Shown piece by piece: positions 1-7,193 of a stretch of DNA of 64,000 nt. Both the position numbers and the translations under genes were made by a program. Source of the stretch: Eikenella glucosivorans. Its GTDB lineage: Bacteria > Pseudomonadota > Gammaproteobacteria > Burkholderiales > Neisseriaceae. Within the stretch, counting starts at the first letter, position 1. The number at the start of each line of letters is the position of its first letter. The DNA lies in contig NZ_JACSGR010000001.1 of NCBI RefSeq assembly GCF_016025525.2, positions 124,001-188,000 of the forward strand, in the 5' to 3' direction. The notes below the pieces were generated by a model. That model saw nothing but the letters and a program-made list of their open reading frames with translations. It was not told the DNA's origin and made no database searches.

Positions 1-609
1 GGCGCCGATCCAATACACGGTTTCGCCGCGCGGGCTGCGGGCGGCTTCCACGCTTTGGTGGTGGTGCCGGCGGCCGAGTCGCACGGCGGCCATGCCTTGG
101 ATTTTGCCTTTGGGCACGGCCGGGATGTTTACATTCCACAGTACGGGCCGGCTCGGTTTGGGTGCGGCGAAAAGATGGCTGAGCAGCTGCCACACGGCTT
201 CTTCGGCGGTATCCCAATAGCGGCCGCTTTTGTCATTGAGCGAGAAGGCGATGGCGGGGATGCCGAGCAGGTAGGCTTCGGTGGCGGCGGCCACGGTGCC
301 AGAATAGAGGGTGTCGTCGCCCATATTGGCGCCGTGGTTGATGCCGGAAAACACCCAGTCGGGCTGGAAATCGGGCAGGCTGTGCAGGGCGAGGTGGATG
401 CAGTCGGTGGGGGTGCCGTCTACGAAATAGAAGCCGTTGGCGGCTTCCTGGATGCGCAGGGGGCGGTCGAGGGTGAGCGAATTGCTGGCGCCGCTGCGGT
501 TGCGCTCGGGGGCGACCACGCGCACGTTGGCGAATTCGGCGGCCACGCGGGCGAGGATGGCGAGGCCTTCGGCTTGGTAGCCGTCGTCGTTGCTGATGAG
601 GATGTTCAT
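1..609 (-). CDS. surE: 5'/3'-nucleotidase SurE (3' end cut by window edge)
   Basis: This gene starts at the ATG complementary to 607-609 and runs off the left edge, giving 203 codons of a protein that is usually about 250 residues. SurE is a metal-dependent phosphatase acting on nucleoside monophosphates. The N-terminus MNILISNDDGYQA carries the NDDG metal-binding motif (residues 7-10). Further in, RNRSGASNSLTL and SGINHGANMGDDTLYSGTVAAA match the conserved SurE nucleotide/metal site. The family identification is firm; only the C-terminus is unseen. Two uptake-sequence copies lie immediately upstream, between surE and panD. Confidence 0.93.
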   Translation of the reverse strand, partial: MNILISNDDGYQAEGLAILARVAAEFANVRVVAPERNRSGASNSLTLDRPLRIQEAANGFYFVDGTPTDCIHLALHSLPDFQPDWVFSGINHGANMGDDTLYSGTVAAATEAYLLGIPAIAFSLNDKSGRYWDTAEEAVWQLLSHLFAAPKPSRPVLWNVNIPAVPKGKIQGMAAVRLGRRHHHQSVEAARSPRGETVYWIGA

Positions 610-684
610 GGCGGATAGATAGGGGGTTGGGGCTACCTGAAAAATGGTGGGATTAGATTTTCAGGTAGCCTGAAGCGGGCGGGA

Positions 685-737
685 AGGCTACCTGAAAATT
701 GTTGATGGCTTGGGGAAAGATATTTTTCAGGCAGCCT
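685..737 (-). terminator. uptake-sequence hairpin after panD
   Basis: AGGCTACCTGAA at 685-696 faces an inverted variant copy at 726-737 (AGGCTGCCTGAA on the minus strand). They form a stem just past the panD stop. A third inverted copy at 660-671 and a fourth at 630-641 can make a second hairpin further on. Paired uptake sequences commonly act as terminators in Neisseriaceae; this is inferred from position and symmetry. Confidence 0.6.
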
Positions 738-744
738 CTGGCGC

Positions 745-1128
745 TTACAGCACGGTGTTAGCCGGCTCGTAGTCGATCACTTCGCGGATTGTGTTCTGCC
801 CGTCCACCAGCACCACTTTGGGCCGGTGTGCGGCGATTTCCGGCTCGGAAAGGAGCACGTAAGACATGATGATCACCACGTCGCCCGGCTGCACCAGCCG
901 TGCCGCCGCGCCGTTGAGGCAGATTTCGCCGCTGCCGCGCGCGCCGGCGATGGTATAGGTTTCCAGCCGCTCGCCGTTGTTGTTGTTCACAATCTGCACT
1001 TTTTCGTTTACGCAGATGCCCGCCGCGTCGAGCAGGTTTAAATCCACGGTGATGCTGCCCACGTAGTTCAAATCGGCGCGGGTAACGGTGGCGCGGTGGA
1101 TTTTGCCGCCCAGCAAAGTTCGGAACAT
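745..1128 (-). CDS. panD: aspartate 1-decarboxylase PanD
   Basis: PanD makes beta-alanine from aspartate for pantothenate and coenzyme A synthesis. The 127-residue length is typical. The self-cleavage site is visible as YVGSIT, with Gly24-Ser25 at the canonical position; Ser25 becomes the pyruvoyl cofactor. NNNNGERLETY and the GARGSGEICLNGAAARL segment match the conserved core. The coding strand is opposite to pgk and tamAB but the same as surE. A 40-bp tandem repeat array sits upstream at 1201-1360, so the promoter probably lies between 1129 and 1200. Another coenzyme A gene, coaX, is about 36 kb away as part of a fusion. Confidence 0.96.
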   Translation of the reverse strand: MFRTLLGGKIHRATVTRADLNYVGSITVDLNLLDAAGICVNEKVQIVNNNNGERLETYTIAGARGSGEICLNGAAARLVQPGDVVIIMSYVLLSEPEIAAHRPKVVLVDGQNTIREVIDYEPANTVL

Positions 1129-1200
1129 GGAATCGTCCTAGCAAAAAACCGTTATTCTACCGCAAACCGGCGCGCTGTTTTCAATGGGCGGCTGCCGTTT

Positions 1201-1360
1201 TGGCTTCGCAGAAACGCTGCTTTCTTCGGCAGCTTCGTTTTAGCTTCGCAGAAACTCCGCTTCCTGCGGCAGCTTCGTTTTAGCTTCGCAGAAACTCCGC
1301 TTCCTGCGGCAGCTTCGTTTTAGCTTCGCAGAAACTTCGCTTCCTGCGGCAGCTTCGTTT
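1201..1360. repeat. four tandem copies of a 40-bp repeat
   Basis: Four head-to-tail 40-bp units occupy 1201-1240, 1241-1280, 1281-1320 and 1321-1360. Each contains GCTTCGCAGAAAC and ends in GGCAGCTTCGTTT. Units 2 and 3 are identical, unit 4 differs from them by one base, and unit 1 is more diverged. The array abuts an uptake sequence (ttcaggtagcct, starting at 1360). It lies between panD and the thioesterase gene and has no coding potential that I support. Confidence 0.9.
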
Positions 1361-1404
1361 TCAGGTAGCCTGCGGGATTGCTGGCAAATCGTAAGGCGCG
1401 GTGT

Positions 1405-1908
1405 TTATTGTGTTGCCGAATCGTCTTCGCAGCCGCAGGAGAGGGAGCCGGAGGCTTGCAGGCTGAGCTGTTTGCGCTGAAGGGCTTTTTCGTGGCGGCA
1501 GCGTTGGCGCTCGGTGGTGATGGCCAGCGGGGGCACGGGCACGGGCTGGCCGTTTTCCATGGCCACCATGGTGAAGTAGCAGCTATTGGTGTGGCGCACC
1601 TGGCCGGTGCGGATATTTTGCGCTTCCACACGGATGCCGACTTCCATGGAGGTGCGGCCGGTGTAGTTGATGCAGGCGTAAAACGTGACCAGCTCGCCCA
1701 CGTGGATGGGCTCTTTAAACAGGACTTTATCTACCGAGAGGGTAACGCAGTAGTGGCCGCTGTAGCGGCTGGCGCAGGAATAGGCCACTTGGTCGAGCAG
1801 GCGCAGGAGCTCGCCGCCGTGCACGTTGCCGCTGAAATTGGCGCTGTTGGGCATCATCAGCTCGGACATGATGAGCTCGTGGGCAGGAAGCTGGCGGGTG
1901 TGTTCCAT
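1405..1908 (-). CDS. acyl-CoA thioesterase, hot-dog fold (YciA/BACH-like)
   Basis: This 167-residue protein should hydrolyse acyl-CoA thioesters. NFSGNVHGGELLRLLDQVAY (residues 24-43) contains the conserved Asn, the HGG turn and the catalytic-type Asp of the 4HBT/YciA family. RTSMEVGIRVEAQNIRTG and the TMVAM strand complete a single hot-dog domain. The last 30 residues or so (QRKQLSLQASGSLSCGC and on) are variable and end in a Cys-rich tail. The start at 1908 is preceded by aaggaaata. The gene is isolated, with repeats on both sides. Substrate preference cannot be read from sequence. Confidence 0.88.
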   Translation of the reverse strand: MEHTRQLPAHELIMSELMMPNSANFSGNVHGGELLRLLDQVAYSCASRYSGHYCVTLSVDKVLFKEPIHVGELVTFYACINYTGRTSMEVGIRVEAQNIRTGQVRHTNSCYFTMVAMENGQPVPVPPLAITTERQRCRHEKALQRKQLSLQASGSLSCGCEDDSATQ

Positions 1909-2157
1909 GTGTATTTCCTTATGATGTTGGATAAAGGGGTGATTTTAAGCGATAGCCGGTTGGAGGGTTATTGGATTTTCTTATTCGGCGGGCAGGTTTG
2001 CCGGCGCGGGATTTTTGCTGTCAAAGCCGGCAAGTTTTAGTTGCGCCGAAACATCGGCTCGCTTCGCCGGATCTGACGTTTTCAGGTAGCCTTTAAGCGT
2101 ACGAAAAAACGGAAGCCATCCGCAGACGGCTTCCGTTGCTTGCAGCATGGTGCGCAC

Positions 2158-3030
2158 TTAATCAATCCGGCCGAACTTGCCTTCGTTGAAATCCAACACG
2201 GCCTGGCGGATTTCCTCGGCGGTGTTCATCACGAAGGGGCCGTAGCCGACCACCGGCTCGTTAATCGGCACGCCGGAGAGCAGCAGGATTTTGGCTTCTT
2301 CGCTGCCGGTGTTCACGGTGAATTGCCCGCCGCCCTGCTCGAAGCTCACCAGCTCGCCCGGTTTGGCCGCATCTTTGCCGTTGATGAGCACGTTGCCGCG
2401 CAAAATCACCAGCGACAGGTTGTGGCTCTCGGGCACTTCCAGCACGGCTTCCTTACCGGCGTTCAGCACGATATCCCACACGTTCATTTCGGTAAAGGTG
2501 CTGGCGGCACCTTTGCTGCCGTTGTGTTCGCCGGCAATCAGGCGCAGGTGGCCGGCTTCATCGGGCAGCTGCACCACGGGGATATCGGCCTTGGCCAGGT
2601 GCTGGTAGCGCGGCGGGGTGTTTTTGTCTTTGGCCGGCAGGTTGACCCAGAGCTGTACCATTTCGAAAAGGCCGCCCTTTTTACTGAAGGCTTCGGAATG
2701 GAATTCTTCGTGGATGATGCCGGAGCCGGCGGTCATCCATTGCACGTCGCCTTCGTAAATGATGCCGCCTCCGCCGCTGGAATCGCGGTGGGCCACTTCG
2801 CCGTGGTAGGCGATGGTGACGGTTTCGAAACCTTTGTGCGGGTGCTGGCCCACGCCGCGCGGGCTGCGGGCTTCGTTGGGGGCGAATTCGTAGGGGGCGG
2901 CGTAGTCGAGCATCAGGAAGGGGTTGGTGCCGCGGTCGTCGCCCATGTGGGAGAACAGGGGTTGGACGAGGAAGCCGTCGCCCACCCAGTGTTGGCTGTT
3001 GGCACGGTAGATTTGTTTGACATTGCGCAT
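2158..3030 (-). CDS. pirin family protein
   Basis: This 290-residue bicupin starts at MRNVKQIY, preceded by aaggaaacacacc; an in-frame extension upstream to 3123 runs through repeat DNA and is rejected. GVGQHPHKGFETVTI contains the His residues of the pirin metal site, followed by GDVQWMTAGSGIIHEE, the other signature of the N-terminal cupin. The second cupin follows from about residue 180. Pirins are Fe-binding proteins, some with quercetin dioxygenase activity and some acting as redox-sensing co-regulators. It lies close to a DUF896 gene and a divergent HxlR regulator, so regulation by that repressor is plausible but unproven. Confidence 0.92.
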   Translation of the reverse strand: MRNVKQIYRANSQHWVGDGFLVQPLFSHMGDDRGTNPFLMLDYAAPYEFAPNEARSPRGVGQHPHKGFETVTIAYHGEVAHRDSSGGGGIIYEGDVQWMTAGSGIIHEEFHSEAFSKKGGLFEMVQLWVNLPAKDKNTPPRYQHLAKADIPVVQLPDEAGHLRLIAGEHNGSKGAASTFTEMNVWDIVLNAGKEAVLEVPESHNLSLVILRGNVLINGKDAAKPGELVSFEQGGGQFTVNTGSEEAKILLLSGVPINEPVVGYGPFVMNTAEEIRQAVLDFNEGKFGRID

Positions 3031-3057
3031 GGTGTGTTTCCTTTCGTTTTTTGATAG

Positions 3058-3148
3058 GGCTACCTGAAAATTTAGCTTCGCAGAAACTCGGCTTTGCTTC
3101 GCAAAACATCGTGTTAACTTCATTGAAGCTCACGCTTTCAGGTAGCCT
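3058..3148. repeat. long uptake-sequence repeat (type member)
   Basis: An uptake sequence at the left end (ggctacctgaa) and an inverted one at the right end (3137-3148) enclose about 65 bp containing GCTTCGCAGAAACTCGGC and TTAACTTCATTGAAGC. The same internal blocks recur at 29221-29313 and 45191-45282, so this is a dispersed repeat and not unique spacer. It sits between the pirin gene and the DUF896 gene. Confidence 0.75.
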
Positions 3149-3165
3149 TTATGGGCTGGTTTGCT

Positions 3166-3396
3166 CTATACCTGCATACCGGCCGCTTGGGCGGCGCGCA
3201 GTTTGGCGGGGGTAACGTCGTTGCCTTCGCTGTCCACCACGCTCACCGTGGAGAGGATGTTGGTCATTTGCCCCAGCACCTGCTTCACATAAGCCTGCCG
3301 CAGGGTGTCGCGTTCGGCCAGTTCGGCTTCGGTGAGGCCCACGGTTTTGGCTTTGCGGGCCAGCTCGTTGATGCGGTCTAATTCAGCAATACGCAT
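3166..3396 (-). CDS. DUF896 (YnzC-like) small protein
   Basis: A 76-residue protein starting at MRIAELDRINELARKAKTVG. The upstream longer reading frame is rejected because a strong ribosome binding site (aaggaggaaatc) precedes this ATG. The sequence matches DUF896: an N-terminal helical hairpin (INELARKAKTVGLTEAELAERDTLR), then TVSVVDSEGNDVTPAKLRAA. The family is best known from Firmicutes, where members are small cytoplasmic proteins of unsettled function, some SOS-linked. It is transcribed divergently from the HxlR gene from a good sigma70-like promoter. Confidence 0.87.
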   Translation of the reverse strand: MRIAELDRINELARKAKTVGLTEAELAERDTLRQAYVKQVLGQMTNILSTVSVVDSEGNDVTPAKLRAAQAAGMQV

Positions 3397-3442
3397 GATT
3401 TCCTCCTTAAAATTTGTCGTGTCATTTTGTTGCGTTGGGTGT

Positions 3443-3470
3443 ATTATAGCTAGTATGAATTTTTTAGCAA
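3443..3470 (-). promoter_or_regulatory. sigma70-type promoter for the DUF896 gene
   Basis: On the minus strand TTGCTA (3470-3465) and TATAAT (3448-3443) are separated by 16 bases. This puts the start of transcription about 40 bases before the ATG at 3396. The divergent HxlR gene starts at 3521, so the same 125-bp gap probably holds its operator. Confidence 0.7.
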
Positions 3471-3520
3471 GTACGCACATTTTTTATACTGTAAGTTTTA
3501 TTGCATACCAAGGAAACATC

Positions 3521-3886
3521 ATGCCCGCAGAACCCCAAGCCTACACCGATTGCTGCCCCGTTACCGCCACGCTCGACATCATCGGCGGCAAATGGAAAGC
3601 CCTCATCCTGCACCACCTCCACGGCCACACCCGCCGCTTCAACGATCTGCACCGCCACCTGCCCGCCGTCACCCAGCGCATGCTCACCCTGCAGCTGCGC
3701 GAGCTGGAAAACGACGGCATCGTACACCGCGAAGTGTATCCGCAGGTGCCGCCCAAAGTGGAATACTCGCTCACCGAATTCGGCCAAACCCTGATGCCCG
3801 TGATCCAAGCCATGCACCAATGGGGCGAGCAATACGCCGCGGAATGCGAAAAACACCGCAAGCCGGCCGATTCCGAAGAGGGTTGA
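3521..3886 (+). CDS. HxlR-family transcriptional regulator
   Basis: A 121-residue winged-helix regulator. The start is the ATG at 3521 after aaggaaac; the longer frame upstream is not used. DIIGGKWKALILHHL, RFNDLHRHLPAVTQRMLTLQLRELENDGIV and KVEYSLTEFGQTL match the HxlR helix-turn-helix and wing. Two adjacent cysteines (Cys11-Cys12) precede the first helix; HxlR proteins such as YodB and HypR use an N-terminal Cys to sense quinones, aldehydes or disulphide stress. It is divergent from DUF896 and near pirin, which suggests an electrophile or redox response; this is an inference. Confidence 0.93.
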   Translation: MPAEPQAYTDCCPVTATLDIIGGKWKALILHHLHGHTRRFNDLHRHLPAVTQRMLTLQLRELENDGIVHREVYPQVPPKVEYSLTEFGQTLMPVIQAMHQWGEQYAAECEKHRKPADSEEG

Positions 3887-3924
3887 GCAGGCTTCCCAGC
3901 GCGCCAATCCGCAAACGGCGGGCG

Positions 3925-3956
3925 CAAAAAAGCAGCCTTTTCAGGGCTGCTTTTTC
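3925..3956 (+). terminator. intrinsic terminator after the HxlR gene
   Basis: aaaaagcagcc and gggctgcttttt form a stem closed by a ttttca loop and followed by T residues, about 40 bases after the stop codon at 3886. Confidence 0.8.
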
Positions 3957-4028
3957 GTGCGTTCAGCACATTTTGCACTATCTATTTACACCAAAACTTA
4001 TATAAGCAAATGAAATATATAAATATAT

Positions 4029-4113
4029 TGGTGCGGACGGAGAGACTCGAACTCTCACACCTCTCGGCGCCAGAACCTAAATCTGGTGCGTCTACCAATT
4101 TCGCCACGTCCGC
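4029..4113 (-). tRNA. tRNA-Leu (anticodon TAG)
   Basis: The minus strand reads GCGGACGTGGCGAAATTGG, then an anticodon stem CCAGA/TCTGG with loop TTTAGGT (anticodon TAG), a long class-II variable arm, a TTCGAGTCTC T-loop region and an encoded CCA end. The acceptor stem GCGGACG pairs with CGTCCGC. The 85-nt length fits tRNA-Leu. Confidence 0.96.
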
Positions 4114-4126
4114 GGGGAAAGGCGGC

Positions 4127-4154
4127 ATTATACTGTAATTCGCTGATTTGGCAA
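4127..4154 (-). promoter_or_regulatory. promoter for tRNA-Leu
   Basis: On the minus strand TTGCCA (4154-4149) and a perfect TATAAT (4132-4127) are 16 bases apart. The tRNA begins 14 bases after the -10 box. Confidence 0.78.
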
Positions 4155-4237
4155 CGCTCGGCGTAACAATCGGCAGGCTTTCTGCAAACCGGAGCCTGGC
4201 GTGAGGCAGGCAATCCGCTTCTATGCGCAACAAAAAG

Positions 4238-4279
4238 TTTTCAGGTAGCCCCTTCTGCTGCGGAGGCTACCTGAAAAAC
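4238..4279 (-). terminator. uptake-sequence hairpin after rnhB
   Basis: Inverted AGGCTACCTGAA copies (4240-4251 and 4264-4275) with flanking A/T runs form a stem-loop immediately after the rnhB stop codon at 4283. Confidence 0.7.
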
Positions 4280-4282
4280 TTC

Positions 4283-4867
4283 CTACCCAAACAAGCGCCC
4301 CTGCGCCAAGATTTCCCGCACCGGAGCGAAATCTCGGCGGTGCTCGGGCAGGGCGCCGTAGCGTTGCAGGGCGGCGAGGTGTTCGGCGGTGCCGTAGCCT
4401 TTGTGGCGCTCGAAACCGTATTGCGGATAACGCTCGGCCAAGGCATACATCTCCGCGTCGCGCGCGGTTTTGGCCAGCACGGAGGCGGCGGAAATCTGGA
4501 TGATTTTGCTGTCGCCCTTCACCACGGCTTCGGCCGCGCAGCCCAAATCGGGCGGCACGCGGTTGCCGTCTATCCACGCTTTTTCAGGTAGCCTGCCCAG
4601 CCCGTGCACGGCGCGGCGCATGGCCAGCATGGTGGCGTGCAGGATGTTGAGCGCGGCAATTTCTTCCACCGAGGCGGAAGCCACGCACCAGGCCAGCGCC
4701 TGCTGTTTGATTAGCACAGCCAGCTCGTCGCGGCGGCGCTCGCTGAGTTTTTTCGAATCGGTGAGCCCGGGCAAATCGTATTCGCGCGGCAGCACCACGG
4801 CGGCGGCAAACACGCTGCCGGCCAGTGGCCCGCGCCCGGCTTCGTCCACGCCGGCCTGCCAGATCAT
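4283..4867 (-). CDS. rnhB: ribonuclease HII
   Basis: RNase HII removes RNA from RNA-DNA hybrids, including single misincorporated ribonucleotides. The 194-residue protein has the N-terminal GVDEAGRGPLAG motif with acidic residues at 8 and 9. The later IDGN and VKGDSK segments carry the remaining metal ligands, and SAASVLAKTARD is the family signature. Its start codon overlaps the end of lpxB by four bases (ATGA), so the two are translationally coupled. An in-frame uptake sequence encodes part of GRLPEKAW near residue 95. The C-terminal GYGT segment is also typical. Confidence 0.97.
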   Translation of the reverse strand: MIWQAGVDEAGRGPLAGSVFAAAVVLPREYDLPGLTDSKKLSERRRDELAVLIKQQALAWCVASASVEEIAALNILHATMLAMRRAVHGLGRLPEKAWIDGNRVPPDLGCAAEAVVKGDSKIIQISAASVLAKTARDAEMYALAERYPQYGFERHKGYGTAEHLAALQRYGALPEHRRDFAPVREILAQGRLFG

Positions 4868-6021
4868 GGGTTGATCCCCGCCGCCGCCAGCACCGCCGCC
4901 GCCGCTTCGGCCGCCGTGTCTTTGCGCAGCAGCTGGTGCAGCCCGGTGAAATCGGCTTGCAGCGCGGCCACCTTATCCGGCGAGCGGTACCAATCGAGCA
5001 CCGCCGCCGCCAGTTTCTCCGGCTCGGCATCGTGTTGCAGCAGCTCGGGCACGGCGGCGCGGCCGAGCAGCACGTTGGGCAGCCCCACATAAGGCACTTT
5101 GATTTTGCGCTTCACCAGCGCATAGGTGAGCGGCGAAATCTTGTAGCTGATCACCATCGGCCGCTTGCACAGCGCCACTTCCAGCGTGGCCGTGCCGCTG
5201 GTGACCAGCACCGCATCCGCCGCAGTACAGGCTTGCGCGGTGTTGCCTTCGAGCAGGCGCAGCGGCAGCGCGCGGTAGGGTTCGGCGGCGAGCAGGGCTT
5301 GCAGGCGCGCGCGGGTGGCTTCGGTGGCGTAGGGCAGCAGGAATAGCGCGTTGGGCACTTGCGCCAGGATTCGTTGCGCGGCTTGCAGGAACAGCGGCGC
5401 CATATAGTCGATTTCGCTCACGCGGCTGCCGGGCAGCAGGGCGAACACGGGCTGGTTTTCAGGTAGCCCCAGCGCGCGGCGGGCGGCGACGCGGTCGGCT
5501 TCCAGCGGCAGGGTTTGCGCCAAAGGGTGCCCCACAAAGCGCGCCCGCCCGCCTGCCTGCCGGTACAGTTCCGGCTCCATCGGAAACAGGCACAGCACCT
5601 CATCCGCCTGCCGCACGATTTTGTATACCCGTTCGCGCCGCCACGCCCACACCGAAGGGCTCACATAATGCAGCGTGGGAATGCCCGCAGCCTTGAGCGC
5701 GGCGGCCACGCCCAGGTTGAAATCCGGCGCATCGATGCCCACAAACACGGCCGGCCGCCGCCGTTTCATTTCGGCAATCAAGCCTTTGCGGATGCGCCAG
5801 ATTGCCGGCAGGTTTTTCAGCACTTCGGCATAGCCGCGCACGGCCAGCGTTTCCTGGTCAAACAGGCTTTCCAGCCCGGCCGCCTGCATACGCGGGCCGC
5901 CGATGCCGATAAACCGCGCCTGCGGGCAGCGCGCGCGCAGGGCATCGATGAGGTGCGCGCCGAGCAGGTCGCCGGAGGCTTCGCCGGCGCAGAGGGCGAT
6001 GAGGGGGGGCGGGGTGGTCAT
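4864..6021 (-). CDS. lpxB: lipid-A-disaccharide synthase
   Basis: LpxB condenses UDP-diacylglucosamine with lipid X to make the lipid A disaccharide at the cytoplasmic membrane. The 385-residue length is normal. The N-terminal LCAGEASGDLLGAHLI motif, FIGIGGPRMQAAG and VGIDAPDFNL are characteristic, and the C-terminal half holds the UDP-sugar region (TSGTATLEVALCKRPMV). It is the first gene of a two-gene unit with rnhB. An in-frame uptake sequence encodes the LPENQP stretch near residue 200. lpxA and fabZ are not adjacent, so the lipid A genes are dispersed. waaA, which acts later in the pathway, is at 16.3 kb. Confidence 0.97.
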   Translation of the reverse strand: MTTPPPLIALCAGEASGDLLGAHLIDALRARCPQARFIGIGGPRMQAAGLESLFDQETLAVRGYAEVLKNLPAIWRIRKGLIAEMKRRRPAVFVGIDAPDFNLGVAAALKAAGIPTLHYVSPSVWAWRRERVYKIVRQADEVLCLFPMEPELYRQAGGRARFVGHPLAQTLPLEADRVAARRALGLPENQPVFALLPGSRVSEIDYMAPLFLQAAQRILAQVPNALFLLPYATEATRARLQALLAAEPYRALPLRLLEGNTAQACTAADAVLVTSGTATLEVALCKRPMVISYKISPLTYALVKRKIKVPYVGLPNVLLGRAAVPELLQHDAEPEKLAAAVLDWYRSPDKVAALQADFTGLHQLLRKDTAAEAAAAVLAAAGINP

Positions 6022-6182
6022 GATGGAAAGCGGGCGGGAAACAAAGATGCGGTATTGTACCGAAGAATGCGGCGGCGGGCGGGATGGGGCTACCTGAAAA
6101 CGACGCTTTAACGAATTTAAAACAGGCTATCTGTTTTTTAAACCGGTTACACGAAAGGTAGTTGGCTAGTTTCCGCACGGCA

Positions 6183-6226
6183 AAAGGCTACCTGAAAAAC
6201 AGTTTGCCCGTTTTCAGGTAGCCTTT
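6183..6226 (-). terminator. uptake-sequence hairpin after hslV
   Basis: Facing copies at 6185-6196 and 6213-6224 make a stem flanked by A/T runs between hslV and lpxB. It implies hslV is terminated before lpxB. Confidence 0.65.
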
Positions 6227-6244
6227 ATCCTGCCGCCATGCTGC

Positions 6245-6778
6245 TTACAGCGTTTCCACCGTATGCTGGTCGTTGGTGTAGATGCAGATGCCGCCGGCGA
6301 TTTCCAGCGCCTTCTTCACCACGGTATCGGGCGGCAGCTCGGTGTTTTCCACCAGCGCTTTGGCCGCGGCCTGGGCATAGGCGCCGCCGCTGCCGATGGC
6401 CGCGATGCCGCCTTCCGGCTCGAGCACGTCGCCGTTGCCGGTGATGATGAGGGTGTTGTCTTTGTCGGCCACAATCAGCATGGCTTCGAGGCGGCGCAGG
6501 GCGCGGTCGGTGCGCCATTCTTTGGCCAGTTCAATGGCGGATACGGTGAGCCGCCCCTGGTGTTTCTGCAATTTGGCTTCGAAAAGCTCGATTAGGGTGA
6601 AGGCATCGGCCGTGCCGCCGGCGAAACCGGCCAGCACGGTGTTGTTATACAGTTTGCGCACTTTGCGCGCGGTGGCCTTAATGATGGTGTTGCCCAGGCT
6701 GACCTGGCCGTCGCCGCCAATGGCGACTTCGCGGCCGCGGCGCACGGAAACGATGGTGGTGCCGTCGAATTGCTGCAT
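6245..6778 (-). CDS. hslV: ATP-dependent protease subunit HslV
   Basis: HslV is the proteasome-like peptidase of the HslUV protease. The 177-residue protein begins MQQFDGTTIVSVRRG; the nucleophile is the first Thr of TTIV, exposed after removal of a short propeptide as in other betaproteobacteria. GGDGQVSLGN, GFAGGTADAFTL and AAIGSGGAYAQAAA are conserved core segments. The start is preceded by aaaggaaatccc. Its usual partner hslU is not next to it: a terminator-like hairpin and lpxB follow, and pgk lies divergently upstream. The unfoldase must be elsewhere or absent. Confidence 0.96.
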   Translation of the reverse strand: MQQFDGTTIVSVRRGREVAIGGDGQVSLGNTIIKATARKVRKLYNNTVLAGFAGGTADAFTLIELFEAKLQKHQGRLTVSAIELAKEWRTDRALRRLEAMLIVADKDNTLIITGNGDVLEPEGGIAAIGSGGAYAQAAAKALVENTELPPDTVVKKALEIAGGICIYTNDQHTVETL

Positions 6779-6871
6779 GGGATTTCCTTTATGAAACGGT
6801 GAACATGAGCCGGCAGATTAGGGCGGCGGGGCGGATTTCAATTTGCCAAATCATATAAGCGGAATGCAGAG

Positions 6872-6964
6872 AGGCTACCTGAAAATCCGGCGGATATTTT
6901 TAGCTTCGCTGAAGCTGACGCTTTAGCTTCGCAGAAACGCACTTCGTTCGTTTTCAGGTAGCCT
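6872..6964. repeat. long uptake-sequence repeat in the hslV-pgk gap
   Basis: Terminal inverted uptake sequences enclose TAGCTTCGCTGAAGCTGACG and GCTTCGCAGAAACGC, blocks shared with other long repeats in the window. The rest of 6779-7192 (about 415 bp) holds a further uptake-sequence copy, the pgk promoter and no gene that I can support. Confidence 0.65.
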
Positions 6965-7092
6965 TTACAGGCATGGGTTAAGGCTACCTGAAAACGGAGC
7001 GGCCGAAGGAAGCGGGGTTTCTGCGGAGCCAAAACATAAGCGCCTACGCCGCTGAAAGCCAGGGCTGCCGCCTGTTCCGCCCTGCCGCCCGT

Positions 7093-7121
7093 TTGCGCCG
7101 CCCAAGCGTTTATAAGATAAT
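7093..7121 (+). promoter_or_regulatory. probable pgk promoter
   Basis: TTGCGC and GATAAT are separated by 17 bases, about 70 bases before the pgk start. A ribosome binding site (gtaaagaga) precedes the ATG at 7194. Confidence 0.5.
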
Positions 7122-7193
7122 ACCGCCGCTTCCCGCAGCCGCCCGGCCCGGCGGGCTTCCCCAATCAAACTTGCTGAAAGTAAAGAGATAGCC

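Noticed and set aside
1201..1360. Possible CRISPR array
   Set aside because: The 40-bp units are contiguous with no unique spacers and no cas genes are visible; it is a simple tandem repeat.
2140..3054. Long plus-strand frame opposite the pirin gene
   Set aside because: It is a reverse-strand shadow of a gene with clear motifs on the minus strand; it has His/Gly-rich low-complexity text and no ribosome site. The same applies to the long frames opposite tamB, recC, birA-coaX and the MMPL gene.
4223..4591. Plus-strand gene over the end of rnhB
   Set aside because: It begins in the uptake-sequence hairpin and runs antisense to conserved rnhB sequence.
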